A stretch of 64,000 nucleotides of DNA from Victivallales bacterium (GCA_017964325.1 JAGCSE010000216.1:9913-73912); one strand, 5' to 3'. Numbered from the stretch's first letter, positions 54,362 to 62,872 are shown. Notes: generated by a model from the letters alone, not told the origin. Numbers and translations are program-made.

Positions 54362-55516
54362 ATGCACAGAAGAGGCAACGGAACAGGGACTTTGTACAAG
54401 AAAGACGGATTTTTTCGCTACAAATATACCAATGCTTTAGGGAAAAAGCAAACCGTCACATTGAAGGATTCCGAAGGACACCGTGTCAGCAAGCGAAAAG
54501 ACGCGGAAAAGCTGATTGTTGCTTTGACGGCGCAGACGCTTGAGGTCGATGCGCTGAAGACCAAGACGCAACTGATGGAACGTGTTGCCGAAGCACGTGG
54601 CTATACTTGCCAGATTCCCATCGAAGGATTCTGGGAACGGTTGCAGACACACCCGAATTATGATTGTGATTCCGATGGAGTCAATAAAGCCCGAATCATC
54701 GGCTCATTCTTAAAATGGCTTGCCGACAAACACCCAGAACTGAAGACAATTGGTGAAATCACTGTTGAAATCGCGGGGGAATATTTAAATAAGGTATGGC
54801 AATCAGGCATCACAGGATTAACCTACAACGTCAAACTGCGAATTCTGAGAAATGCTTTGGCGGTATTCATGAAGGAAGACTGCCCGTTCAAGGATTTCCA
54901 GAACAAACGGCATTACCCAGAAAGCCGAAAGCCTTTCACGGAAGAGCAACTGAAAGCCATTTGGGCGGCTATGGATGACCCTGATTTCATTATGGTGAAC
55001 AAACAGGAATTGTATGTTGTTCTAAAGACGGCATATTACACGGGGCTTCGCCGTGGCGACATCTGCCTTTTGAAATGGGCGTCTATCCTCAACAATTCAA
55101 TAGTGTTGAAGCCGTCCAAGACGGCTCATAGCAGTGGAATGGTCATTACTATTCCCATTGTGGCTCCCCTGCGTGAACTACTGGACAAACTCCCCCGCAA
55201 CAGCCAATACGTTTTTCCACAGACAGCCGCTCGTTACACGGAAAATATTTACAGTCTTACCAACGATATCCGTCATTTGTTGGAGCATTGTGGAATTCAA
55301 ACCTGCGAGAAAGTTGAAGGACACCGAAAAATCAGAGCACTGAGATATGGGCTTCATTCTTTTCGACACACATTTATCTCCCAGCTTTTGAATAAAGGTG
55401 TGGATGCAATTCTCGTCCGAAGCATGGTGGGACATCGTTCAGAGATGGTAACGCAAATTTATGCCCATATTAGTGATGATGCCAAAGCCCGCGAACTTGC
55501 CAAAGTGTTTGGTTAA
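54362..55516 (+). CDS. Tyrosine recombinase (integrase)
   Basis: A 384-residue protein. I chose ATG 54362, preceded by GAGGTG. The N-terminal RRGNGTGTLYKKDGFFRYKY is an arm-binding-like region. The catalytic residues are Arg230 in TGLRRGDI, Lys253 in KPSKTAHSSG, His332-x-x-Arg335 in LHSFRHTF, His358 in VGHRS and Tyr367 in QIYAHI. All are present, so the enzyme should be active. It lies directly after the tRNA-Gly and its inverted copy, as expected for the integrase of a tRNA-targeting element. Confidence 0.95.
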   Translation: MHRRGNGTGTLYKKDGFFRYKYTNALGKKQTVTLKDSEGHRVSKRKDAEKLIVALTAQTLEVDALKTKTQLMERVAEARGYTCQIPIEGFWERLQTHPNYDCDSDGVNKARIIGSFLKWLADKHPELKTIGEITVEIAGEYLNKVWQSGITGLTYNVKLRILRNALAVFMKEDCPFKDFQNKRHYPESRKPFTEEQLKAIWAAMDDPDFIMVNKQELYVVLKTAYYTGLRRGDICLLKWASILNNSIVLKPSKTAHSSGMVITIPIVAPLRELLDKLPRNSQYVFPQTAARYTENIYSLTNDIRHLLEHCGIQTCEKVEGHRKIRALRYGLHSFRHTFISQLLNKGVDAILVRSMVGHRSEMVTQIYAHISDDAKARELAKVFG

Positions 55517-55846
55517 TAATACTTTAGATGGTATATGAGTTTTTTTGTCTTATTCTTCCCAAACAGGCCCATTGCTTGACTTGAAATGTGCCTGTTGTCC
55601 ACGCCAAAGAACTTGTCTGAATTGGCAATGAGAAATAATTAGGAGATTAAGTGGCTTATGTGTATATTGCCATTATATTGCAATGATTGACTGCTGAATG
55701 AATCCATAATAATAGATGACCGATTCTTTTTCCAGAGGTCAAATCCGTTTTCAACAAGGCTTATAAGTTGCTTTCAGACAAGATAGAACCGAAAATTTAC
55801 CAGTAAATGTGATGCTGACAGAAGAAAAGCAACAAAATTTAGTTTA
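55517..55846. other. Gene-free region after the integrase
   Basis: No convincing coding frame. It holds an imperfect hairpin near 55562-55596 (AACAGGC...GCCTGTT with CATT/AATG), and the first exact copy of the 14-bp TTTAGTTTACTAAA site starts at its right edge. Confidence 0.5.
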
Positions 55847-55851
55847 CTAAA
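55838..55851. repeat. 14-bp site TTTAGTTTACTAAA, copy 1
   Basis: An imperfect palindrome: TTTAGT and ACTAAA arms separated by TT. It overlaps the stop codon of the M41-like gene. Other exact copies are at 56097-56110, 57800-57813, 60829-60842, 60887-60900 and 60917-60930. Confidence 0.95.
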
Positions 55852-56392
55852 TTGGTTCTTCATTCTGTAACTCATCGTATGTGAAGAACTTTCTCCTTTG
55901 CATCAGACGCGCAATGCGCCCGATGTCATGTTCTATTCCACAAAGCCTATCGGCTATCGCTGATATGGCTTTTTTATTTAATTCACCATGTAAAAGTAAT
56001 TCGGTAGCAAATTCCATAACTATTGACCATCTTTCATTGCAGAAATAATCACGTATGTAAAGCATTGTATCTGCAATGAGTTGCGTATCAGTCATTTTTA
56101 GTTTACTAAAATCAGATGACGCGCCTTGAGGAATCTCCCCTGCAATTACTTGTTCAACTACATCTGCAAACGTGCCATTGCTCATGCTCTCTGCTACACA
56201 GCCAGAAAGTAAAACATAATCATCTTTATCCATAGTCCAATCATTAGGATAATCACATTTTGTGCATCCGCCTGAATCATTAATCTCTACATAGTAAGGT
56301 GTAATGTGATAAGAAAGCAAGGCGACTATATGACCGCTTTCATGTACGGCGACAGACCAAAGTCTATTTTCAATTGTATCTTTTTTATTCAT
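55847..56392 (-). CDS. Stand-alone M41-like (FtsH peptidase-type) metallopeptidase
   Basis: A 181-residue protein with His17-Glu18-x-x-His21 in AVHESGH. LLSGCVAESMSNG follows, resembling the LAGRAAE segment of FtsH, then GASSDFSKLK with Asp94 in the place of the third zinc ligand in FtsH (GASNDL). It lacks the AAA+ ATPase and membrane segments of FtsH. It may process an element protein or act as a toxin. Bases 56097-56110 inside the gene match the 14-bp element site exactly. It is divergent from the XerC/D-type gene. Confidence 0.72.
   Translation of the reverse strand: MNKKDTIENRLWSVAVHESGHIVALLSYHITPYYVEINDSGGCTKCDYPNDWTMDKDDYVLLSGCVAESMSNGTFADVVEQVIAGEIPQGASSDFSKLKMTDTQLIADTMLYIRDYFCNERWSIVMEFATELLLHGELNKKAISAIADRLCGIEHDIGRIARLMQRRKFFTYDELQNEEPI
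56097..56110. repeat. 14-bp site, copy 2 (inside the M41-like gene)
   Basis: Exact copy of TTTAGTTTACTAAA within the coding sequence, covering the codons for Phe-Ser-Lys-Leu of the DFSKLK segment. Confidence 0.95.
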
Positions 56393-56538
56393 ATTTAGTT
56401 CTCCCTTTCTGTTTTAAAGATGTTTTAATCATATTTTACCCATTTTATCTAAAATAATCAGTAAATAAATTTGTAATTGTATTGTTTATTTGTATATTAA
56501 CAATATAGACAATAAAAAATATCTCAAAGGAGTTGAAA

Positions 56539-57492
56539 ATGAACGAATTGACCATAACAACAAATACTGCAATCATCGAAAACAATGTCGATTTGGACTT
56601 TCTCGGTCAACATTTCATTTCATTCATCGAAACGGATTCGGTGGCTACGCTTAATACCTACAAGGCATCCATCAAGCGGTTGCTCACCTTCTTTCATGAC
56701 AATGGCATTGCCCGTCCTACACGTGATGACATCAAGGCATATCGTGACAGTTTGAAAGAAACGTTAAAGCCTTCATCAATAAATCTTTACATGACTGCAA
56801 CCAGACTTTTCTTTCGCTGGTTGAATCAGGAAGGCATCTACCAGACTGATATTTCTGACCACGTGAAAGGCGCGAGAATTGAGCAAGGTCACAAGAAGGA
56901 CCCGCTGACGGCGCATCAGGTCAAGACCGTTCTGGAATCCGCCAACGGCGATGATATTGCCAGTCTCCGCGATTTCGCCATCATCCGTCTCATGGTCACT
57001 ACTGGTCTGCGCTGTGTGGAGGTTGTCCGCGCCAATATCGGTGACATCCGCCCTGTCGGAAATGACACTGTTCTTTACATTCAAGGTAAAGGCAGAAATG
57101 AAAAGACCGAATATGTCAAACTCACTGCCAATGTAGAGTCTGCCATCAGAGCATATTTGACGGCGCGGAAAGCCACCGATGACAACGCGCCTCTGTTCTC
57201 CGCGACCAGCAACCACCATTCAGCCGATGGACGCATGACGACCAGAAGCATCAGCGGCATTGTTAAGGCGCATTTCATCAACGCAGGTTACAATTCCCCT
57301 CGTCTGACCGCCCACAGTTGCCGCCACACGGCGGCGACTCTGAATCTCCTGCATGGTGGCGAACTTGAGGAAACACGACAGCTTCTCCGTCACCATTCCA
57401 TCAATACAACCATGATTTACGCTCACGCCCTTGAACGGGCAAACAATAAGAGTGAACAGCGGATTGATGACGCTATCGCAAACGCGATGTGA
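56539..57492 (+). CDS. XerC/D-type tyrosine recombinase
   Basis: A 317-residue protein starting MNELTITTNT. I chose ATG 56539 because AAGGAG lies at 56526-56531. The N-terminal core-binding domain has the SAM-like pattern NTYKASIKRLLTFF. The catalytic residues are Arg158 in TTGLRCVEV, Lys184 in IQGKGRNEK, His259-x-x-Arg262 in AHSCRHTAA, His286 in LLRHHS and Tyr294 in TMIYAH. All are present. It may resolve multimers of the element or help its excision. A terminator follows. Confidence 0.93.
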   Translation: MNELTITTNTAIIENNVDLDFLGQHFISFIETDSVATLNTYKASIKRLLTFFHDNGIARPTRDDIKAYRDSLKETLKPSSINLYMTATRLFFRWLNQEGIYQTDISDHVKGARIEQGHKKDPLTAHQVKTVLESANGDDIASLRDFAIIRLMVTTGLRCVEVVRANIGDIRPVGNDTVLYIQGKGRNEKTEYVKLTANVESAIRAYLTARKATDDNAPLFSATSNHHSADGRMTTRSISGIVKAHFINAGYNSPRLTAHSCRHTAATLNLLHGGELEETRQLLRHHSINTTMIYAHALERANNKSEQRIDDAIANAM

Positions 57493-57515
57493 CAGACGGA
57501 ATAACGATGTGACAA

Positions 57516-57547
57516 ACGGCTTGCTTCCATGAAGCAAGTCGTTTTTT
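57516..57547 (+). terminator. Terminator of the XerC/D-type gene
   Basis: A 12-bp stem (ACGGCTTGCTTC at 57516-57527 with GAAGCAAGTCGT at 57531-57542, one G:T pair), then TTTTTTG. It lies 24 bases after the stop. Confidence 0.85.
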
Positions 57548-57684
57548 GCATCTTGCAATGGCACTTCCAATCAGAAAAATGGTCTCGTATGGAAGAGAAA
57601 AACAGGTGGAAAAACAGTTGAAAAAAATGGCTCTATTACCATTAATTGCTATTATAGGAAATAGAAAAACAGGGCGAAAAACAC

Positions 57685-57734
57685 AAAAAATAGGCGCATT
57701 AAAATTTCTGTTTTCACAGTTGTTTTAATGCGCC
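57685..57734 (-). terminator. Terminator of the polymerase-like gene
   Basis: A perfect 12-bp stem (GGCGCATTAAAA at 57693-57704 with TTTTAATGCGCC at 57723-57734), an 18-base loop, and on the minus strand TATTTTTTGTG. It lies about 80 bases after the polymerase-like stop. Confidence 0.78.
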
Positions 57735-57799
57735 TTCAACCTACCCGCGTTAGACTATCCAAAATTTTGAAATTTCAAAATTCTGAAAATTTAAAAAAA

Positions 57800-57813
57800 T
57801 TTAGTTTACTAAA
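57800..57813. repeat. 14-bp site, copy 3
   Basis: Exact TTTAGTTTACTAAA directly next to the stop codon of the polymerase-like gene (stop at 57814-57816). Confidence 0.95.
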
Positions 57814-59928
57814 TTATTCCTCAACTTTAATCCTGCAATCAAAGCCCATTCGTTTTTTATAGACCTTCTCCATTGTTTTCTTGGCTTTGGCAAGGTACTT
57901 TTTCTCAACAATGATGGAATCATGGATAGGCAAAGCCAAAATCTTCTTTCGTCTCAACTCGTCTATGATGGTCAGCATAATCTCCGCATCAAGATTTTGG
58001 AGTGACAGCGCGTTGTCTGTATAAAACCTGCCTTTGATGCCAACGTGTCTTGCCTCTGCTTTCCGCATCAATTCTTCTGCCTCTGGAATAAATGCCTTGT
58101 ATTCCTCATACTCCTTATCTTCTTTGTCATTATCCCCAGAGCAGAGATAGCTTGCAATTGAACATTTTGCCTTTGTTTCATTCTTGGCATCAAGGCAGGT
58201 GTTTAAAACTCTCTTTGCCTTCTGCCTGTCATTTGCAAAGTCGTAGGCATCCCCCTCTAGGGGTAGTCCTTGAAGATTGTAGAGCATATTAGTATGGTAG
58301 CAACTGAAATCAATCTCAACTGTGGCGTTTCCATTTATGGTGATTTGCTTGCGCTCCGTCTTTGTTTTGTATTGATGCCCTTCTTTAGTTGTGTACATCC
58401 TGCCCCCTAAATCATAACTCCCCCTGTTGTATATTGCTACCAAACTGCAATCCAATTCCGTCTCGTTCAAAACGACCTTGCTGTTAGCAAGGTAATCATT
58501 GTATGCCCTCAATTCTGCTTCAACTCTTTCAATCTTTTCAGGCTTCGGCACGTCTGCTGTGATGACTTTGCCGTTTTCGTCTTTCAGAATGACCAATGAT
58601 TTCTCACTTGTAGCCTCGCCAATCTGTAAAACCGTCTTCCATTCCAGCTTTGATGCAGTTGCGGAATAACCTTCAATCAATTGTGCTTCCTTCAAGAAGC
58701 GCATATATCCCTTTGCCCGTTCATGGTCAATCCCTTTGCCCAGTTCTGTTTCTGCCGTCTTCCATTTCATGCTTGGTATCATCCTGTTCTTTTGATTTGC
58801 AGATAATACAATCCTTCTGGCAATGTAAATCTTCTCCAACCAATCTATCTTGCAGTTTTTGGATTCAAGTATCTCATTAGGTATTGATATCAAACGATGT
58901 TCCTTCTTGCATAATTGAAAAAATACAGGCACTTTCTCTATCACAAATACGACATCTGCATTATCAGTATATCCTAGCTTGCCTAAAAAATAACTCCCAT
59001 TATCCACAAACATTCCATATTCCTTTGTGGTACAACACCATTTTTCATCATAATCCTTTGTCATTATATGACGTTTCAACCTTTTCTTTGCCTCATCAAT
59101 GATTTTCATAAATGCCTTTCTCTGCTCTGGTTTCACATTGTCCCATTCACCTGTAAAATGCGTAGTTTCCCAGATGTCCTTTACTGTGATAACCTTGTAA
59201 CCTGCATCAATCAATGTATATACAGCAGACAAAACTACAAGGTCTATAAATGGCATCACATCGTCCGTCTCTAGATAAACACGACTTCTCTTGCCTGTCT
59301 CAATCTTGTACAAAAAACCTTCTTCGTCATCAGCTGCCTGCCACTCCTCAAGTTTATTTTTCAACAATAATTCTTTGTTTAGCAATATGTTTATTAAGCG
59401 ACCATTAGCCAGCTTCAATTGTTTTTTTCCGCTGTCGTTTTGCCTCATCCTAGCATTTTGAATTCGTAAATCCCATTGGCTAGGTGGTACGGTGGATATA
59501 ATCCGTCTTATATGCCTCTTGTCAAATCCAGTGTCTTGAAATATTTCTGCGATATCACTTTTATGAAGCTTTATGAAATCACGCATCTCAACAATGAAAT
59601 CACTGTTGTTTTTCTTTGTTTGTTCTGTAACAAAATAAATCAATAAATATACATCAATGACATCATTATTCCTATAAGTATGTACATTGCAAGTATTTTG
59701 TATCTCTTCTATTAAGATATGTTTCTCTGATAATTTGTTAAAAGCATTAACAAATAAACTCATTGATTGAGAAACATCACCTTTACAATACTTTGATTGC
59801 TCATCACATATTTCAGCCAATTTCAAAGTATCAACTTTAAGATACTTGCAAGCAACCTTCCATTCTTCTTTTGTCAAGCCTGATTTAATAAAGGCTTGAC
59901 GTAATTCATCTTTTCTTTTTTCTTCCAT
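57814..59928 (-). CDS. Polymerase-palm replication-type protein of an integrative element
   Basis: A 704-residue protein. The last 170 residues contain ATVEIDFSCYHTNMLYN (Asp540, like motif A of family A polymerases), a Lys/Arg-rich stretch with LNTCLDAKN near 572-582 (motif B-like) and LALPIHDSIIV (His669-Asp670, like motif C). The same order is seen in single-subunit polymerases and in a class of mobile-element proteins starting GGRFY-TVEIDYS. The first 500 residues include HTH-like helical parts and are not recognised. It is the likely replication initiator or primase-polymerase of the element. Iteron-like repeats lie upstream. Confidence 0.62.
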   Translation of the reverse strand: MEEKRKDELRQAFIKSGLTKEEWKVACKYLKVDTLKLAEICDEQSKYCKGDVSQSMSLFVNAFNKLSEKHILIEEIQNTCNVHTYRNNDVIDVYLLIYFVTEQTKKNNSDFIVEMRDFIKLHKSDIAEIFQDTGFDKRHIRRIISTVPPSQWDLRIQNARMRQNDSGKKQLKLANGRLINILLNKELLLKNKLEEWQAADDEEGFLYKIETGKRSRVYLETDDVMPFIDLVVLSAVYTLIDAGYKVITVKDIWETTHFTGEWDNVKPEQRKAFMKIIDEAKKRLKRHIMTKDYDEKWCCTTKEYGMFVDNGSYFLGKLGYTDNADVVFVIEKVPVFFQLCKKEHRLISIPNEILESKNCKIDWLEKIYIARRIVLSANQKNRMIPSMKWKTAETELGKGIDHERAKGYMRFLKEAQLIEGYSATASKLEWKTVLQIGEATSEKSLVILKDENGKVITADVPKPEKIERVEAELRAYNDYLANSKVVLNETELDCSLVAIYNRGSYDLGGRMYTTKEGHQYKTKTERKQITINGNATVEIDFSCYHTNMLYNLQGLPLEGDAYDFANDRQKAKRVLNTCLDAKNETKAKCSIASYLCSGDNDKEDKEYEEYKAFIPEAEELMRKAEARHVGIKGRFYTDNALSLQNLDAEIMLTIIDELRRKKILALPIHDSIIVEKKYLAKAKKTMEKVYKKRMGFDCRIKVEE

Positions 59929-59951
59929 TTTGATAACCCTTATTCATCTGT

Positions 59952-59991
59952 GATAACCCTTTTTTGGAAGGCGCGTCCAAAAAGGGTTATC
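59952..59991. promoter_or_regulatory. Leader hairpin of the polymerase-like gene
   Basis: GATAACCCTTTTTTGGA and TCCAAAAAGGGTTATC form a 16-bp stem with one bulge. The direct repeat TGATAACCCTT also occurs at 59930 and 59951, next to the start codon. On the minus strand it lies in the 5' leader, so it may control translation or act as an attenuator. Confidence 0.6.
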
Positions 59992-60047
59992 GTTAAAGTT
60001 GGTAAATGATTGATATTGCAACTTTCAATCAACCGCGCCTTAACGTT

Positions 60048-60056
60048 ATTATACCA
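60048..60056 (-). promoter_or_regulatory. Extended -10 promoter of the polymerase-like gene
   Basis: On the minus strand TGGTATAAT (60056-60048) is an extended -10 element. No good -35 box lies 17 bases upstream. It gives a leader of about 115 bases. Confidence 0.45.
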
Positions 60057-60245
60057 TTCTGCATCATTGTCTGGTCTGGAAAGGGGCAAAACCCTTTCCA
60101 GCCCCCAAGCCTCCCCCCATCCAGCTTTGGGGAAGGGGTGTTTGGCGTTAGCCAAAACACCCCCCCAAAGCTATATTTATCTTATAGTTAATCATATAAG
60201 AAAATCCTATAAAGCCTAAAACACCCATAGTTGTTTGGTGGAAAT

Positions 60246-60325
60246 GTCCTAGGGAGTTTTGAAAGCGTCCTAGGGAGTTTTGATAGATGTCCTAGGGAGT
60301 TTTGATAAATGTCCTAGGGGACTTG
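60246..60325. repeat. Iteron-like direct repeats with CCTAGG core
   Basis: Three full copies of GTCCTAGGGAGTTTTGA start at 60246, 60267 and 60289, and a fourth, partly matching copy (GTCCTAGGGGACTTG) starts at 60311. Spacing is 21, 22 and 22 bases, i.e. two turns of the helix, as in iterons bound by Rep proteins. A weaker copy lies near 60373. They lie upstream of the polymerase-like gene. Confidence 0.9.
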
Positions 60326-60405
60326 CATAGGTACACGCCCCCTAATGACATTTTTTTGAGCAAATTTCTCCTGTACTAGGACACTTGCGCATTTTAGTCA
60401 GCTTA

Positions 60406-60786
60406 TCAGAGCCATGCCTTTTCAATGTCGGCTGGCGTTCTGTCGAGTGCCTTGCACATCTTGTAGTAGCAACTCTTGATTGCAGTCAGTGTTGTTTTCT
60501 TCCCGTTTTTTGTATATATACCATAGGAAAGATAACCATGACTGTTGCTGTCGATTCTGTATTCTGCCGAGTATGTCTGTTTTCCAATTTGCCAGACAAT
60601 CTCTGGACAGGTGTTTTTCTTTGCTAGCCAGTCTCTTGTGTGACGGTTTGGTACGTTTCGCCACACATAACAACCAGCCCATTTTTTTTCAGTCAATAAC
60701 AGTTTTTCGAGTTCGTCAAGTTTGTTTTCGTCTATGCTGACCAAAATCTCCATTTTTTCAAAGTCTGATAAGTTCTTGATTTGCAT
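60406..60786 (-). CDS. Hypothetical protein of the integrative element
   Basis: A 126-residue soluble protein. The N-terminal part is helical and charged (FEKMEILVSIDENKLDELEKLLLTEKK). A beta-rich centre has YVWRNVPNRHTRDWLAKKNTCPEIVW and TYSAEYRIDSNSHGYLSYGIYT, and the C-terminus returns to helix. I recognise no family. Three copies of the 14-bp site lie between its start and the next gene upstream, so it may be under their control. It lies between the iterons and the HTH-like gene. Confidence 0.6.
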   Translation of the reverse strand: MQIKNLSDFEKMEILVSIDENKLDELEKLLLTEKKWAGCYVWRNVPNRHTRDWLAKKNTCPEIVWQIGKQTYSAEYRIDSNSHGYLSYGIYTKNGKKTTLTAIKSCYYKMCKALDRTPADIEKAWL

Positions 60787-60828
60787 TTTATTACAATCCT
60801 TCTATTCATTTTTGATTTACCTTTACAG

Positions 60829-60842
60829 TTTAGTTTACTAAA
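60829..60842. repeat. 14-bp site, copy 4
   Basis: Exact TTTAGTTTACTAAA, 43 bases upstream of the 126-residue gene start. First of three clustered copies. Confidence 0.95.
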
Positions 60843-60886
60843 TTTACTCATAGGTGATTTAGCAAACCAAGTTAGTTTTTCGCTAG

Positions 60887-60900
60887 TTTAGTTTACTAAA
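60887..60900. repeat. 14-bp site, copy 5
   Basis: Exact TTTAGTTTACTAAA in the same intergenic region. A degenerate inverted relative (TTTAGCAAACC) lies just upstream at about 60858. Confidence 0.95.
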
Positions 60901-60916
60901 CTTGACCTTCTTCTTG

Positions 60917-60930
60917 TTTAGTTTACTAAA
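60917..60930. repeat. 14-bp site, copy 6
   Basis: Exact TTTAGTTTACTAAA directly after the stop of the HTH-like gene (stop at 60940). Confidence 0.95.
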
Positions 60931-60939
60931 TTACGCTAC

Positions 60940-61833
60940 CTACGCTACTTGCTTATGTTCTTTATCTTCTTGCCTTTCTTCGCCTCCGTTTTCCTCATTG
61001 GTTTCCTTTTCTTCACTGATGCTTGCGAGAACATTGCCGTTTCTTGCCTCGATGATTTCCCCAATCTGTTTAAGTAGCGTAATGCACGTTGTTTTAATTG
61101 CTTCCAGTTCTTCATCTTTTGCGTCTTCAAGATTGCTCTTTGCCTCCTGATAGACTTTCTGCAAACGTGTCATGACGTTTGTTTCATGTTTTGTACTGTT
61201 TACAGATTTAAACGAACTGCACCATTCCTTGACAGTTTTTTCGTACACTGCGCCTTTTCCATGAATGATTGCCTCATAGACATTCAAGATGGTCAGTTTC
61301 TTCCAATTGAATTTGCTGTTGACGAATCTGTAAATTTCGTACAGAGCATTGCAGGAAATGTTTTCATGTCCTTCAATCTCTTTAAGTTCCTGCCACGCCT
61401 TGTAAGCTCCTGACAGTTGACTCAACCGCCCTTTCGACAGGTCAAACTTCTTTTCAAGGAACAATCCGATGCTGGGATGCTGTTCATTCTCCATGACGCT
61501 ATCGCTTTGCCAGAGTTCTTTGGGGAGTTCCAGCAGAGTTATGTATGCCTCTGCAACGTCCACCCAGCTTTTGGTCGAATGTTCAAAAACTTTGAGACAT
61601 TTTTCGTAAGCTTTACGCTGTCTTGCCGTTACTGTAACCGTTGTTTGCTGATTGTTTTCCATCGTTTCAACTCCTTTGTTGTCTTTCTGATTGCTTTTCA
61701 TTGGGTTACTTTCTTTGTTTTCTTTCTGATTGGTGTCCATTACGCCTCCATTGAGATTTGATTTGACTTCTTCTGCTTCATAATTCAGGTTGACTTCTTC
61801 ACGCTTGTGAGCATCTGCACTCATGTCATTCAT
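60940..61833 (-). CDS. Putative DNA-binding (HTH-like) protein of the integrative element
   Basis: A 297-residue protein. The first 75 residues are charged and probably disordered. A helical core with KSWVDVAEAYITLLELPKEL and SIGLFLEKKFDLSKGRLSQL resembles the 'FxxYCxxRFGxSRSRxYQL' helix-turn-helix found in plasmid and phage proteins. A coiled coil follows near 225-255, and the tail is acidic. It may bind the 14-bp sites just downstream and act as a regulator or partition factor of the element. No partner ATPase (ParA) is seen. Confidence 0.55.
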   Translation of the reverse strand: MNDMSADAHKREEVNLNYEAEEVKSNLNGGVMDTNQKENKESNPMKSNQKDNKGVETMENNQQTTVTVTARQRKAYEKCLKVFEHSTKSWVDVAEAYITLLELPKELWQSDSVMENEQHPSIGLFLEKKFDLSKGRLSQLSGAYKAWQELKEIEGHENISCNALYEIYRFVNSKFNWKKLTILNVYEAIIHGKGAVYEKTVKEWCSSFKSVNSTKHETNVMTRLQKVYQEAKSNLEDAKDEELEAIKTTCITLLKQIGEIIEARNGNVLASISEEKETNEENGGEERQEDKEHKQVA

Positions 61834-62309
61834 AGATTAATCTCCTTTTTGAATGTGTTTAATACTTTCAAGATTCATCATTTACAACAGTTGTTCTTTT
61901 CTTCTTAAGTCATGTTTTGCCTCCTTTTGTTTTGCTTCTGTCGGTTGACCTCTCGTTCCCCGCCCCCGTCACAATAAAAATATACATCAAAAAATTCAAA
62001 TTGTAATTCGCCTTGTGATTTTTTTGCTTCACCCCCTTGACAATGATGAGAAGACGCGATAAATTACAAGTTTTCGTCTTTAAACCTTATATAAAATGTA
62101 TTCTTTTTCTGGATAAAAAAGTCCTGCTGATGCTTTACATCAGCAGGACTTAATTTTAAATAATATTTTCAGTCTATTAGACCTAACTCATGGTCTTTTC
62201 ACACTGCTTTCAGATTCTATCTCATGGACACCTCGGATGTTCAGCTATACCCTATCCGTTGGGAATTAAGCTATTTCCAAGAATTTTGAAAAATCTAATT
62301 TATTATTGA
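61834..62309. other. Gene-free region
   Basis: No coding frame that looks real. It holds a strong minus-strand terminator (62115-62151) for the lipoprotein gene and otherwise AT-rich sequence. Confidence 0.5.
62115..62151 (-). terminator. Rho-independent terminator of the small lipoprotein gene
   Basis: A perfect 14-bp stem (AAGTCCTGCTGATG at 62119-62132 with CATCAGCAGGACTT at 62138-62151), a 5-base loop and, on the minus strand, a run of T residues from 62120 downward. Confidence 0.9.
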
Positions 62310-62591
62310 CTACTTTTCGTCACTAATTTTGAGAAGCACTTCGGCATATTCAGCCGCGCCTTCCAGATGCCCGCTATTTATTAAATTGGCATACAGATTA
62401 GCCTTATCACCATTTCCTGTGTAAAAAGCTTGTCTCTGTGCACTAGGTAATTCGTTGTCAATATAATTTTTCGCTGCTAATGCTCTTGGACTAAGAGAAG
62501 CAGTTATGTCTTTCTCCTTTTTGCCACATCCAGTAAGTGTAAGAAGAGAGCATGAAAGAAGCAAGGTAAAATACAATTTTCTATACTTCAT
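62310..62591 (-). CDS. Small lipoprotein of the integrative element
   Basis: A 93-residue protein with a signal peptide ending in the lipobox LTGC (Cys22), then a Lys-rich stretch and helical sequence (ALAAKNYIDNELPSAQRQAF, then ANLYANLINSGHLEGAAEYAEVLL, TPR-like). It is typical of small entry-exclusion or lysis lipoproteins on mobile elements, but I recognise no family. A strong terminator follows. Confidence 0.65.
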   Translation of the reverse strand: MKYRKLYFTLLLSCSLLTLTGCGKKEKDITASLSPRALAAKNYIDNELPSAQRQAFYTGNGDKANLYANLINSGHLEGAAEYAEVLLKISDEK

Positions 62592-62872
62592 TTTTGTTTT
62601 TCCTATTCTTGTAACGAGTTTTCTAAATGATTTAATTCAAGACAAATTTCAAAAATAGATGAAAGATATTTATGACATTTAATAAATCATACAATTGCAA
62701 ATGCAATGCAAACAAAAATGCCTTCCTATTCCCAAATCTGCAAATTGAGACCAGACATTAGCGTCTTATAAATTTACTGTTGGCAAGATGGAGATTCTTA
62801 AAACACATTGTGAAAACCTTTCTTAGAAATATAATTATCTACAATTAAAAAATTATTAACAGTTTTGCTTCA

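Larger units (their letters stand above)
59929..60405. other. Leader and candidate replication-origin region of the polymerase-like gene
   Basis: No real gene here. From right to left it holds four iteron-like repeats (60246-60325), a CTTATA/TATAAG palindrome at 60181-60200, a 10-bp hairpin at 60076-60101, a GC-rich hairpin at 60123-60172, a TGGTATAAT extended -10 promoter on the minus strand, and a GATAACCC hairpin just before the gene start. Confidence 0.6.

Noticed and set aside
57546..57728. A 60-residue plus-strand frame between the recombinase and the polymerase-like gene
   Set aside because: It overlaps two terminator hairpins, has no ribosome site and no recognisable composition.
60006..60191. 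Small plus-strand frames in the hairpin-rich region
   Set aside because: They cover the palindromes upstream of the polymerase-like gene and lack ribosome sites and conserved sequence.
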